Positions 16,794-25,381 of a DNA stretch of 64,000 nucleotides are shown piece after piece. Both the position numbers and the translations under genes were made by a program. Position 1 is the stretch's first letter, and every line of letters begins with the position of its first letter. This DNA comes from PRO6 sp035565775 (GTDB lineage: Bacteria > Pseudomonadota > Alphaproteobacteria > Rhizobiales > Xanthobacteraceae), in assembly GCA_035565775.1 (NCBI GenBank), contig DATMRW010000030.1, forward strand, positions 248,001-312,000, in the 5' to 3' direction. The notes below the pieces were generated by a model. The model was not told the origin of the DNA and did no database searches. It saw only the letters and a list, made by a program, of their open reading frames with translations.

Positions 16794-18071
16794 ATGAACT
16801 TCAATCGTCGCTCATTCATTCTTTCGGGCCTCACGCTCACCGGCGCCACCATGCTCGGCGCGCCGGCGGTCGTCGGCCAGGCCAAGCCGCGCGTGGTGGT
16901 GATCGGCGGCGGCGCCGGCGGGGCCACCGCTGCAAAATACATCGCCAAGGACAGCCAGGGCGCGATTGCCGTGACCCTCGTGGAAGAAAACCCGAGCTAT
17001 CAGACCTGCTTCCACTCCAATCTCTATGTCGGCGGCTTCCGCTCATACGAGTCGATCGTCCACACCTACGACGCGCTCGCCAAGAATTACGGCATCGCCG
17101 TCGCCAAGGCGCGCGCCACCGCGATCGACCGCGACAAGAAGGAGGTCGTGCTCTCCACCGGCCAGCGCCTGCCCTACGACCGGCTGGTCGTTTCGCCCGG
17201 CATCGATCTGAAATACGATTCCGTGCCCGGCTGGTCGCAGGCCGACGAGGAACTGATGCCGCACGGCTGGAAGCCCGGCAAACAGACCCGCCTGATCAAG
17301 GAAAAGCTCGACGCCGTGCCGAACGGCGGCATCATCGTCATGATCGCGCCGCCCAATCCCTATCGCTGCCCCCCCGGCCCCTATGAGCGCGTGTCGATGT
17401 TCGCCCACGTTCTGAAAAAGACCGGCAGGAAGGATGCCAAGATCATCATCCTCGATCCCAAGGAAAGTTTTTCGAAGCAGGGCGTCTTCACGCCTGACTG
17501 GGAGAAGACCTACGGCACGATGATCGAGTGGCTCGGCCCAAAAGTCCATGACGGCATCAAGTCGGTCGATCCCAAGACCGGCACCGTCGTCACCGGGTTC
17601 GAGACCTACAAGAACTGCGCGTTCGTCAACGTCATCCCGGCGCAGATGGCCGGCGCAATCGCCCGCGACTCCGGCCTTGCGCCCGCCGGCGGTTACTGCG
17701 CCATTGACGCGGCGTCGATGAAGTCGAGCGTCGATCCGAACATCTTTGTGCTCGGCGATGCGTCGATTGCGGGCGACATGCCGAAGTCGGCGTTCTCCGC
17801 CAACAGCCAGGCGAAGGTCGCGGCGATGGTCATCCGCGGCGAACTGACCGGCGCAAAAACCTTTCCCGCCCGCTACGTCAACACCTGCTGGAGTCTTGTG
17901 GACACCGACGACGCGATCAAGGTCGGCGGACGCTACGAGCCGAAGGACGGCAAGATCGCGGCGGTCGAGACCTTCATCTCGAAACCGGATGAGCCGGCCG
18001 AACTGCGCAAGCAGACGCAGGAAGAGAACATGGGCTGGTATTCGGCGATCAGCGCTGACATCTTTTCCTGA
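16794..18071 (+). CDS. fccB: Flavocytochrome c sulfide dehydrogenase, flavoprotein subunit (SoxF)
   Basis: Oxidises sulfide in the periplasm and passes electrons to cytochrome. The 425-residue product has a Tat signal (FNRRSFILSG), the FAD dinucleotide fold VVVIGGGAGGATAAKYI (residues 34-50), C72 in YQTCFHS for covalent FAD attachment, and C192 (YRCPPGPYE) with C365 (NTCW) as the redox disulfide of the family. The FLGD-type FAD site is VLGDASIAGDMPKSA. A very strong GGGAGGGGG leader suggests high expression. Confidence 0.9.
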   Translation: MNFNRRSFILSGLTLTGATMLGAPAVVGQAKPRVVVIGGGAGGATAAKYIAKDSQGAIAVTLVEENPSYQTCFHSNLYVGGFRSYESIVHTYDALAKNYGIAVAKARATAIDRDKKEVVLSTGQRLPYDRLVVSPGIDLKYDSVPGWSQADEELMPHGWKPGKQTRLIKEKLDAVPNGGIIVMIAPPNPYRCPPGPYERVSMFAHVLKKTGRKDAKIIILDPKESFSKQGVFTPDWEKTYGTMIEWLGPKVHDGIKSVDPKTGTVVTGFETYKNCAFVNVIPAQMAGAIARDSGLAPAGGYCAIDAASMKSSVDPNIFVLGDASIAGDMPKSAFSANSQAKVAAMVIRGELTGAKTFPARYVNTCWSLVDTDDAIKVGGRYEPKDGKIAAVETFISKPDEPAELRKQTQEENMGWYSAISADIFS

Positions 18072-18195
18072 TCACCCCTCCCCCCGCCGGCGTCCTGTTC
18101 AGAACGCTTTCGGCCTCACACCGGAAGCAGTTTTGGACGGGCGCCGGCAAATGCCCGCGTCACAAGACAACAACCGCAAGAGACAAGGACGAAGA

Positions 18196-18588
18196 ATGAA
18201 GATCGTTGCCGGACTGCTTTCTGGTTTCATTGTGCTGGGCGCCAGCCTCAGCCCGGCCGCCGCGCAGGATGTCGCCGCCGGCGAGAAGTCGTGGAACAAG
18301 TGCCGCGCTTGCCACCAGCTCGGCGAGACCGCGAAGAACACTGTCGGCCCGCAGCTCAACGGCCTGTTCGGGCGCGTCGCCGGAACGGCGGAGGGCTACA
18401 ACTATTCTGCCGCCAACAAGAACTCCGGGATCACCTGGGATGAGACCGTGTTCGCCGAATACATCAAGGACCCGAAGGCGAAAATTCCCGGAACGAAAAT
18501 GGCGTTCGCCGGCATCAAGAACGAGAACGAAATCCGCGACCTCACCGCCTTCATCAAGCAGTATGGCGCGGACGGCAAAAAGAAATAG
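18196..18588 (+). CDS. Periplasmic cytochrome c (c2/c550 type)
   Basis: A 130-residue class I cytochrome c. The signal ends AAAQ24; the haem site is CRACH (C36, C39, H40), and M102 in GTKMAFAG is the sixth ligand. Length and the GPQLNGLFGR and PGTKMAF segments are typical of mitochondrial-like c2/c550. It probably collects electrons from Sox enzymes and FccAB and passes them to a terminal oxidase. The ATG at 18196 has AAGGACGAAG upstream. Confidence 0.85.
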   Translation: MKIVAGLLSGFIVLGASLSPAAAQDVAAGEKSWNKCRACHQLGETAKNTVGPQLNGLFGRVAGTAEGYNYSAANKNSGITWDETVFAEYIKDPKAKIPGTKMAFAGIKNENEIRDLTAFIKQYGADGKKK

Positions 18589-18637
18589 CGCCAGCACGGG
18601 CCGGTGATCCGGGCGGCGTCAATTTGCGGAGAGTTTT

Positions 18638-19534
18638 ATGTTGAACCGACGGACTTTCATGGCGGGCGCGGCCTCATTGGCCGCGGCTACGCCGATCCTC
18701 AAGGTCGCCGCCGACATCGCCATCGGCCCGGATGCGAAGCTCGCGATTTTGAGCGACGGCAACATCAATCTGCCGCTGTCGATGCTGGCGCGCGACGTCG
18801 CGCCGGCAACGCTCAAGGAGATCGTCGGCCAAAGCGACGAATTTACCTCGGTGCTGAACATCACCTGCCTGCGCCGCGGCAAGGAGGTGGTGCTGTTCGA
18901 CTGCGGAGCCGGCGCCAATTTCATCACCGGCAGCGGCAAGCTGCAGGCCAGCCTCGAGAGCCAGGGCATCGCCGCCGAAAGTGTCACCCACGTCGTCTTC
19001 ACCCACCTGCACCCGGACCATTTTTGGGGCGCGCTCGATGATTTCGACAGCCCCGCCTTCCCCAATGCCAAATGGCTGGTGAACAAGGCCGAGGTCGATT
19101 TCTGGGCGGACCCCGGCATCTTCCAGCGCCTGCCGGAGGATCGCCACATGTTCGCGGCCGGCGCCCAGCGGGTGCTAAAGGGCCTCGGCGACGTGCTGGA
19201 GCACCGCGCGCCCGGCCAGGAATGGCTGCCCGGTGTGTTTGCCTTCGAGACGCCCGGACATACGCCGGGCCACACCTCGTTCGAGCTGAAGGCCGGCGGC
19301 GACTCGGTGATCGTGCTCGGCGACGCTCTTACTCATGGCAAAATCTCGTTCGAGCATCCGGAATGGATGCCCGCCGCCGATCACGACGGCGATCAGGCGA
19401 TCAAGACCCGCAAGACCGTGCTGGCCCGCGCCGCCAACGAAAAGCTCCGGGTCATCGGCTATCACCTGCCCGGCGCGGTCGGCCGCGTCGAGCGGGCGGC
19501 CGGCGCCTATCGCTTCGTTCCCGGCGAGGCCTGA
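18638..19534 (+). CDS. Exported metallo-beta-lactamase-fold hydrolase (SoxH-like)
   Basis: A 298-residue protein with an RR-bearing signal (MLNRRTFMAGAASLAAA) and the zinc site HLHPDH, followed by TPGHTPGH and a later GYHLPG. SoxH of Paracoccus is such a hydrolase at the end of the sox cluster; its substrate is unknown and it is not essential for thiosulfate oxidation. It is 49 bases behind the cytochrome gene and has GGAG upstream. It could alternatively belong to the catabolic locus that follows. Confidence 0.75.
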   Translation: MLNRRTFMAGAASLAAATPILKVAADIAIGPDAKLAILSDGNINLPLSMLARDVAPATLKEIVGQSDEFTSVLNITCLRRGKEVVLFDCGAGANFITGSGKLQASLESQGIAAESVTHVVFTHLHPDHFWGALDDFDSPAFPNAKWLVNKAEVDFWADPGIFQRLPEDRHMFAAGAQRVLKGLGDVLEHRAPGQEWLPGVFAFETPGHTPGHTSFELKAGGDSVIVLGDALTHGKISFEHPEWMPAADHDGDQAIKTRKTVLARAANEKLRVIGYHLPGAVGRVERAAGAYRFVPGEA

Positions 19535-19587
19535 CCATCCGGCGCGGCCAAAATCATCCGGTTTCGCCAGCACGCGGCCGATTGACT

Positions 19588-19596
19588 GATTGTCTG
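19588..19596. promoter_or_regulatory. GntR-regulon half site 1
   Basis: TTGACTGATTGTCTG (19582-19596) shares TTGACxGATTGTCTG with the site upstream of livK (28663 end). It is immediately upstream of the gntR start, so it is a likely autoregulatory site. The second half of the dyad is poor here (TGTGCG). Confidence 0.5.
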
Positions 19597-19616
19597 TGCG
19601 GGCTCAGAGTTCGCCC

Positions 19617-20312
19617 ATGGCAAACTTCAATCTCCAGATTCCTCGTCAGGCCGCGACGCTCCGCCTGCTGGTCGAGACCAAACTCCGCTCGGCGATCGCG
19701 GCTGGCCATTTCAAGCCCGGCCAACGGCTGATCGAACGCGAGCTGTGCGAACAGATCGGCGTCGGCCGCACCTCGATCCGCGAGGCGCTGCGCCAGCTCG
19801 AGGCCGAGGGGCTGGTGACCACGATCCCGCATCGCGGGCCGGAAGTGTCGTCGATCACTTATGACGAGGCGCGCCAGCTCTACGAGGTGCGCGCCCTGCT
19901 CGAGGGCTTTGCCGGGCGCGCCTTTGCCGAGAACGGCACCGAGGACGACATCGCCGAGCTTGGCGACGCCGTCGAGCGGTTTGCCGCCGCGGCAGCCGAC
20001 AGCGACCGCAGCGCGCTGATCGAAGCCAAGACCCATTTCTATGCCGTGCTGATGAACGGCACCGGCAACATGTTCGTCAAACAGACGCTGACGCTGCTGC
20101 ACAACCGGATCACCCTGCTCCGCGTCACCTCGATGACCCAGCCCGGACGGCTGCAGGACAGCGTGGCCGAGCTGCGCGAGATCTACGAAGCCATTCGCGC
20201 GCGGGACGGCGAGCGCGCCAGCCTGATCTGCCAGCGCCACATCCAGACCGCCGCGAAAATCGCGCTGGCCGTGCTCAAGCAGAACGAAGCGGAGCAATCC
20301 GCCCGCAAGTAG
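19617..20312 (+). CDS. GntR-family (FadR/FCD) transcriptional regulator
   Basis: A 231-residue regulator. The N-terminal winged helix (residues about 8-75) has the GntR signature ERELCEQIGVGRTSIREALRQL; the FCD ligand domain follows (YEVRALLEGFAGR, then paired Asp/His residues). It is expected to repress the locus and to be released by a pathway acid. Start options at TTG 19590 and ATG 19617 both exist; the ATG gives the normal length. The TTGTCTGACAA dyads nearby match the FadR-type rule (GT-N-AC). Confidence 0.85.
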   Translation: MANFNLQIPRQAATLRLLVETKLRSAIAAGHFKPGQRLIERELCEQIGVGRTSIREALRQLEAEGLVTTIPHRGPEVSSITYDEARQLYEVRALLEGFAGRAFAENGTEDDIAELGDAVERFAAAAADSDRSALIEAKTHFYAVLMNGTGNMFVKQTLTLLHNRITLLRVTSMTQPGRLQDSVAELREIYEAIRARDGERASLICQRHIQTAAKIALAVLKQNEAEQSARK

Positions 20313-20350
20313 CCTCGCTACGGGCTGCGGAGAAATCGCCCGCGCCCGCA

Positions 20351-20371
20351 GATTGTCTGCTTGTCTGACAA
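20351..20371. promoter_or_regulatory. GntR-regulon site 2 upstream of the dehydrogenase-hydrolase operon
   Basis: GATTGTCTG (20351-20359) is directly followed by a perfect dyad TTGTCTGACAA (20361-20371). It lies 117 bases upstream of the dehydrogenase start and 39 bases past the gntR stop, fitting an operator. Confidence 0.65.
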
Positions 20372-20487
20372 ACCACCCCTCTCTATGATCCGGGTTGCAT
20401 GATCGCGCCGCCGCCAACACCGGCGGCCGCGCCCGTCTCGCTATGGTGGGCGCGCAAGAGCATGGCGGACAAGGGAAGGAAGCGAAC

Positions 20488-21408
20488 ATGGCCGAGCCGG
20501 TCGAACTGCACAGCATCAAGCCGCCCGCAAAAATCGTGGTGGTGGGCCTCGGCGCCATGGGCATTCCAATGGCCAAGCGCCTGAAAGAGGCTGGCTACGA
20601 CGTCATCGGCATCGACCTTGCACCGGCGAGCCGCAAGGCGTTCGAGGATCAGGTCGGCCCGGCCTTCGCACCCGGCACCGATGCGGTGCGCGGCGCTAGC
20701 GCCGTCATCACGATGCTGCCGAACGGCAAGATCGTGCGCGAGGCGCTGTGCGGCGCCGACGGCATCGCGCAAAAGCTTGCGGCCAATACGCTGATCATCG
20801 ATATGAGCTCGTCGGCGCCCACCGATACCGTGGCGCTCGACAAGGAACTGGCGGCGATCGGGCTGGCCCTGATCGATGCCCCGGTCTCCGGCGGCGTCCG
20901 CCGCGCGATTGACGGCACCCTCGCCATCATGGCCGGGGGCCCGGCGGCGCAGGTCGAGCGCGCGCGCCCGGTGCTCGAGGCGATGGGCAAATCGGTATTC
21001 GGCACCGGGCCGATCGGCTCGGGCCACGCCATGAAGGCGCTCAACAACTACGTCTCCGCCGCCGGCCTTGTCGCCGCCGCCGAGGCGCTGCTGGTCGGCC
21101 GCAACTTCGGCCTTCAGCCCGAAACCATCGTGGACGTGCTGAACGCCTCCTCCGGCCGCAACAATTCGACCGAAGTGAAGATGAAGCAGTTCATCATCCC
21201 GGAAACCTACGGCTCCGGCTTCGCCCTTGCCCTGATGGCGAAGGACCTGCGCATCGCCGCCGATCTCGCAAAGCATCTCCGCCTCGATCCGCTGCAGATC
21301 GGCCCGACCGCCGATCTCTGGGAGGAAGCGCGCGATCAACTCGCCGCCGGTGCCGACCACACCGAGATCTATCGCTTCGTCGCAGAACGGACGGCGGACA
21401 AGAAATGA
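20488..21408 (+). CDS. NAD(P)-dependent beta-hydroxyacid dehydrogenase (3-hydroxyisobutyrate dehydrogenase family)
   Basis: A 306-residue cytoplasmic oxidoreductase. The NAD(P) fold is VVVGLGAMGIPMAKRL (residues about 14-29), the substrate segment is DAPVSGGVRRAIDGTL and the catalytic Lys is in GSGHAMKALNNY. The family reduces or oxidises short beta-hydroxyacids (3-hydroxyisobutyrate, tartronate semialdehyde, glucarate products); which one is open. AAGGAAG precedes the ATG at 20488, and a longer in-frame start lacks support. The stop overlaps the next gene by 4 bases (ATGA). Confidence 0.85.
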   Translation: MAEPVELHSIKPPAKIVVVGLGAMGIPMAKRLKEAGYDVIGIDLAPASRKAFEDQVGPAFAPGTDAVRGASAVITMLPNGKIVREALCGADGIAQKLAANTLIIDMSSSAPTDTVALDKELAAIGLALIDAPVSGGVRRAIDGTLAIMAGGPAAQVERARPVLEAMGKSVFGTGPIGSGHAMKALNNYVSAAGLVAAAEALLVGRNFGLQPETIVDVLNASSGRNNSTEVKMKQFIIPETYGSGFALALMAKDLRIAADLAKHLRLDPLQIGPTADLWEEARDQLAAGADHTEIYRFVAERTADKK

Positions 21409-22628
21409 TCTCGCAGCGACTGCGCGCGCGCCTTGCGGCGGCGTTCTCCGATCCCGAATTTTTGCGCCTCGGCGCGGGCCTTGCGGCAACGCTCCGCGTC
21501 CGCTGCGGTGAAGATCATTTCGACATCGCGTTTGGCGACGGCGTGCCGCAATTCGTCTCCGGCATTGCAGCGGCCGATATCGAGATCGCGGCCGCGGCGG
21601 CCGACTGGGACCACGTGCTCGCATCGCCGCCGCCGCCGACCTTCCACTCGTTCACCGCGCTCGCGATGGCCAACCCGGCCTTCACCGTGTCCGGCGCGCC
21701 GCAGACGGTGGCGCAGGCGCGCGCAGTGCTCGAACGGCTGTTCGAGCGGCTGACCGCAAGTGCCGCCGCACCCGCGCCGGCGGCAGCGCGCGACCTCGCT
21801 CAGATTCACGGCGCCTACCGGACCATCACATCCGACGGCGCCAACTACGACGTTTACTTCGAGCACGCCGGAAACGGGCCGCCTCTGCTGCTGCTGCACA
21901 CCGCGGGCGCCGACGGCCGGCAGTATCACGCCCAGCTCGCCGATGTCGGGCTTGGCCAGTCATGGCGGATGATTGCGCCGGATCTGCCGTTTCACGGCCG
22001 CTCGATGCCGCCGAAGGAATGGGACGGCGGCCCCTATCGCCTCACCGCGCAGCAATATCTTGTCTGGTGTGCCGCCATCATCGAGCAGGTGATCGGCGAG
22101 CCTGCCTATGTCGCAGGCGGCTCGATGGGCGCGGCCATCGCCCTCGTGCTTGCGGCGGCGCGGCCCGACCTCGTGCGCGGCGTCGTCGCGATCGAGCCGC
22201 CCTATCAATCGAAAGGCCGGCGCAATCCTTTCCAGCACCACGTCGGCGTCCATGGCGGCTTGCACAACGCCAGCTTCGTGCGCGGCCTGATGAGCCCGAC
22301 CAGCCCCGAGGCCGACCGCCGGCGCGCGGCATGGATCTACTCGCAGGGCGCGCCAAGCATCTATTCCGGGGACCTCGCCTTCTACAGCGAGGAGTTCGAC
22401 GGCGCCGAGACGGCCCCGCTGATCGACGCCAGCAAAACCCCGGTGGCGCTGCTCTCGGGCACCTACGACTACTCGGCGACGCCGGCGGACGGCGGCAAAC
22501 TCCACGCGCTCATTCCTGGCTCGTATTTCGAGATCATGGAAGGCCTCGGCCATTTCCCGATGTGCGAGCACCCCGATCTGTTCCGCCCTTACTTCCTGCG
22601 GGCGCTCGCTCATATCGGCGCAGGCTAG
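21405..22628 (+). CDS. Two-domain protein: SCP2-like N-terminus fused to an alpha/beta hydrolase
   Basis: A 407-residue protein. Residues about 1-130 look like an SCP2/sterol-carrier-type domain (FDIAFGDGVPQF strand, then a helical part), a small lipid- or hydrophobic-ligand fold. Residues 145-405 form an alpha/beta hydrolase: nucleophile elbow GGSMGA, acid near YDYSAT and His in HFPMCEHP. It probably hydrolyses an ester, lactone or C-C bond of a hydrophobic substrate. The start overlaps the dehydrogenase stop, so they form one operon. Its 3' end overlaps the convergent metallo-hydrolase gene by 4 bases. Confidence 0.75.
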   Translation: MISQRLRARLAAAFSDPEFLRLGAGLAATLRVRCGEDHFDIAFGDGVPQFVSGIAAADIEIAAAAADWDHVLASPPPPTFHSFTALAMANPAFTVSGAPQTVAQARAVLERLFERLTASAAAPAPAAARDLAQIHGAYRTITSDGANYDVYFEHAGNGPPLLLLHTAGADGRQYHAQLADVGLGQSWRMIAPDLPFHGRSMPPKEWDGGPYRLTAQQYLVWCAAIIEQVIGEPAYVAGGSMGAAIALVLAAARPDLVRGVVAIEPPYQSKGRRNPFQHHVGVHGGLHNASFVRGLMSPTSPEADRRRAAWIYSQGAPSIYSGDLAFYSEEFDGAETAPLIDASKTPVALLSGTYDYSATPADGGKLHALIPGSYFEIMEGLGHFPMCEHPDLFRPYFLRALAHIGAG

Positions 22629-23422
22629 GTCGGCACGACCGGGGGAAGATGGAGCAGCACGGTTTCGCCATCGGAGCCCGGCAGCGCCGGATAGATTTTG
22701 CGCACCTGCGGATCATGGCCCGGCACGACCCGATCCTCGTGCCCGGCAAGCGCGCGCGCCCTGGCCCAGCCCTGCGCCATCGCGCCGAGATCGTAAAAGA
22801 TCGGGAACGGATTTTGTGTCGCCATATTGGCGTAGTAGTGGCTGGCGTCGCTCGCCAGCACCACCGACCCGCGCTGCGTCATCACCCGCACCATCTGCAG
22901 GCCGTCGCTATGGCCGCCGACGTGATGGACGCTGACGCCCTCCGCGATCTCGGCGTCGCCATCGTGAAACGCGACGCGCTCGGCATAGACCGCGCGCACC
23001 ATTCGCACCACGTCCTCGACCTCGAACGGATAGCGCAGGCACGATTGGCACATGTGCCGCCCGGTGGCAAAGCTCATCTCGCGGTCCTGCAGATGAAAGC
23101 GCGCGTGCGGAAACAGATCGAGATTGCCGGCGTGGTCATAGTGTAGATGGGTGATGACCACCTCGCCGACCCGCGCGGGATCGACGCCGATCGATCGCAG
23201 GGCGGCATCGACGGTCCGCAGCAGTACGCGCCCGCGCTTTGCCGCCTGCTCCGCGCCGAAGCCGGTATCGACGACGATGACCTGTTCGTCCGAGCGCAGC
23301 ACCCAGACGAAATAGTCCATCGGCATCGGCGCATCATGAAAGTCCGGCGGACGAAGAAAGTTGTCGCGCGCGGTCCGGTCATGCTCCGCGTAGCGAAGCG
23401 CAAGGACCTCCCATTGCCTCAT
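22625..23422 (-). CDS. Metallo-beta-lactamase-fold hydrolase, AHL-lactonase-like
   Basis: A 265-residue hydrolase with the lactonase-type zinc motif HLHYDHAG, a VGGHSDG His, ASDASHYY (bridging Asp) and PGHD. No signal peptide, so cytoplasmic. Members of this branch open N-acyl-homoserine lactones or other gamma-lactones. As the last gene of the liv operon it is more likely to cleave a pathway lactone than a quorum signal. ATG 23422 has GGGGGAAG upstream; the longer start at 23458 does not. Confidence 0.8.
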   Translation of the reverse strand: MRQWEVLALRYAEHDRTARDNFLRPPDFHDAPMPMDYFVWVLRSDEQVIVVDTGFGAEQAAKRGRVLLRTVDAALRSIGVDPARVGEVVITHLHYDHAGNLDLFPHARFHLQDREMSFATGRHMCQSCLRYPFEVEDVVRMVRAVYAERVAFHDGDAEIAEGVSVHHVGGHSDGLQMVRVMTQRGSVVLASDASHYYANMATQNPFPIFYDLGAMAQGWARARALAGHEDRVVPGHDPQVRKIYPALPGSDGETVLLHLPPVVPT

Positions 23423-23494
23423 CACGCTTCCCCCTCGTTTCGGCCGATGTCCCGCCAAAAATGACCGGCGGGATCACCTCGCCTCATTCCAATC

Positions 23495-23887
23495 TCACTT
23501 GCTCGGGATCGCGCCCTCGGCCTTGAGCACTTCATGCGCCGCCTTGAAGGCATCGAGGCCGGCCGGGATGCCGCAATAAACCGTGGCATGAAGCAGGATT
23601 TCCTTGATCTCCTCCACGGTGACGCCATTGGCGAGCGCGCCCTTGACGTGAAGCTTGATCTCGGCCGGGCGGTTCAGCGCGGTGAGCATCGCAAGGTTGA
23701 GCATGCTGCGCGTCTTGTGCTCGAGGCCATCGCGGGTCCAGGCATAGCCCCAGCACCATTCGGTCGTGATGCGCTGGAACGCCATCATGAAATCGTCGGC
23801 CTTGGCGATGCTGCCATCGACATATTCGGTGCCGAGCACCTTGCGGCGCACCTGAAGACCCTTGTTGAATTGCTCGCTTTCAGCCAT
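23495..23887 (-). CDS. Carboxymuconolactone decarboxylase (PcaC/CMD) family protein
   Basis: A 130-residue all-helical protein, the usual length for PcaC. The family core is visible: KTRSMLNLAMLTALNRPAE and VTVEEIKEILLHATVYCG. There is no CxxC peroxidase motif, so it is the decarboxylase-like rather than AhpD-like branch. In the protocatechuate pathway PcaC decarboxylates a butenolide; no pca genes lie here, so a related lactone or beta-keto acid is possible. GGGAG precedes the ATG. It lies 43 bases behind livF in the same operon. Confidence 0.85.
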   Translation of the reverse strand: MAESEQFNKGLQVRRKVLGTEYVDGSIAKADDFMMAFQRITTEWCWGYAWTRDGLEHKTRSMLNLAMLTALNRPAEIKLHVKGALANGVTVEEIKEILLHATVYCGIPAGLDAFKAAHEVLKAEGAIPSK

Positions 23888-23930
23888 TTCGCACTCCCAT
23901 TTTCATTAAAGACGTTTCGCCACCCGGCAA

Positions 23931-24647
23931 CTACAGGCCGAGATAGGCCGCGCGCACCGCATCGTCGCTGGCAAGCGCTTCGCTGGTCCCGGACAGCACC
24001 ACGCGGCCGGACTCGATCACGTAACCGCGGCTTGCCACGGACAAGGCGAGCGCGGTGTTCTGTTCGACGAGAAGAATGGCTGTGCCGGTCTTGCTCACCG
24101 CCAGGAATGTGTCGTGCAGCTCGTCGACCACCTTTGGCGCGAGGCCATGGCTCGGCTCGTCGAGCAGCAAGAGGCGCGGCGACAGCATCAACGCGCGGCC
24201 GATCGCGACCATCTGCTGCTCGCCGCCGGACAGGGTGCCGGCGCGCTGCGTCAGCCGCTCGCGCAGTCTCGGGAACATTTCGAGCACCCGCTCGCGCCGC
24301 TCGGCAAGATCCGGCGCCTGGCGCATCGCGTAGGCGCCGAGCGTGACGTTCTCATCGACCGTCATTTCGGGAAAGACGTGGCGCCCTTCCGGCACATGCG
24401 CGATGCCAAGCTTGGGAATTTCGTGCGAGGGCCGCCCCACCAGCTCCACGCCATCGAAGCGGATGCTGCCGCGCGCGGCGACGAGGCCCGAGATGGTCCG
24501 CAGCAAGGTGCTCTTGCCCGCGGTGTTGGCGCCGATCACGCAGACGAATTCGCCGGCATCGACATGCAAGGACAGGCCGTGCAGCACGTCGCCGGCGTCA
24601 TATCCCGCCGACAGGCCATTGATCGAGAGAAGAGGATTTTGACTCAT
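23931..24647 (-). CDS. livF: Branched-chain-type ABC transporter ATPase (LivF)
   Basis: A 238-residue ABC ATPase of the HAAT (Liv) family. It carries LSGGEQQ as C-loop and LLLDEPSHGL as Walker B. The Walker A reads GANTAGKST, with Thr where GxxGxGKS normally has Gly, a modest departure. The ATG at 24647 overlaps the livG stop by 1 base (TGATG); a longer upstream frame has no support. With LivG it powers import of the substrate for the cluster. Confidence 0.9.
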   Translation of the reverse strand: MSQNPLLSINGLSAGYDAGDVLHGLSLHVDAGEFVCVIGANTAGKSTLLRTISGLVAARGSIRFDGVELVGRPSHEIPKLGIAHVPEGRHVFPEMTVDENVTLGAYAMRQAPDLAERRERVLEMFPRLRERLTQRAGTLSGGEQQMVAIGRALMLSPRLLLLDEPSHGLAPKVVDELHDTFLAVSKTGTAILLVEQNTALALSVASRGYVIESGRVVLSGTSEALASDDAVRAAYLGL

Positions 24648-25381
24648 CAATGCGCTCCCGTCTCCGCCGAGCGGCCGAGATAGGCCTGAACCACCGCCGG
24701 ATTGCGTGAAATCTCCTGCGGTGTGCCGGTCGCGATGAGCTGGCCGAAGTTCAGAACGACGATGCGTTCGCACAGCGACATGATCGCCCGCATGTGATGC
24801 TCGACCACCACCAATGTCAGCCCCTCGTCGCGCAGATCGCGCAGCAGCGAGAGAAATTCATCCATCTCGACATGGTTGAGCGCAGCCATCGCCTCGTCGA
24901 GCAGCAGAATCTCGGGCTCCGTGCACAGCGCACGCGCCACCTCGACCCGCGCCCGCTCCGGGAACGACAGGTCGCGTGCCAGTTTGCCGGCGATGTGGTC
25001 GATGCCGACACGCTCCAGGCATTGACGCGCAAGGATGCGCGCCTCCTCGACCGAATGGCGCATCAAACCGCCGGTGAGAACGTTGTCGAGCACCGTGGAG
25101 TCGAGAAACAGCGCGATGTTCTGAAACGTCTTCACCATGCCGGCGGCGGCGATCTTGTGCGGCTTCAGTCCGACCAGATCGCGCCCGTTCAGCCGGATCG
25201 CGCCGGAGGTCGGGCGATGAAGGCCGACCAGCGTCGAGAACAGCGTGGTCTTGCCGGCGCCGTTCGGCCCGATCAGCCCGACGATTTCGCCGCGATGAAC
25301 CTCCGCGCTGACATTGGAGAGTGCGGCAAGGCCGCCAAAGCGTTTCGAGATGTTGGAGATTTCCAGAAGCGGCGCGGTCAT
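24647..25381 (-). CDS. livG: Branched-chain-type ABC transporter ATPase (LivG)
   Basis: A 244-residue ABC ATPase. Walker A is canonical (GPNGAGKTT), but the C-loop reads LSFPERARVEVARAL instead of LSGGQ/LSYGQQ and the Walker B end is LLLDEAMAAL rather than LDEP. The D-loop is ALNHVEM. These changes sit at nucleotide-contact positions, so the subunit may be a slower or asymmetric partner of LivF. The stop overlaps livF (1 base) and the start overlaps livM (4 bases). Confidence 0.85.
   Translation of the reverse strand: MTAPLLEISNISKRFGGLAALSNVSAEVHRGEIVGLIGPNGAGKTTLFSTLVGLHRPTSGAIRLNGRDLVGLKPHKIAAAGMVKTFQNIALFLDSTVLDNVLTGGLMRHSVEEARILARQCLERVGIDHIAGKLARDLSFPERARVEVARALCTEPEILLLDEAMAALNHVEMDEFLSLLRDLRDEGLTLVVVEHHMRAIMSLCERIVVLNFGQLIATGTPQEISRNPAVVQAYLGRSAETGAH

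Noticed and set aside
22625..23422. Quorum-quenching lactonase
   Set aside because: The fold fits, but the operon context is uptake and catabolism and no luxI/luxR-type gene is seen, so signal degradation is not claimed.
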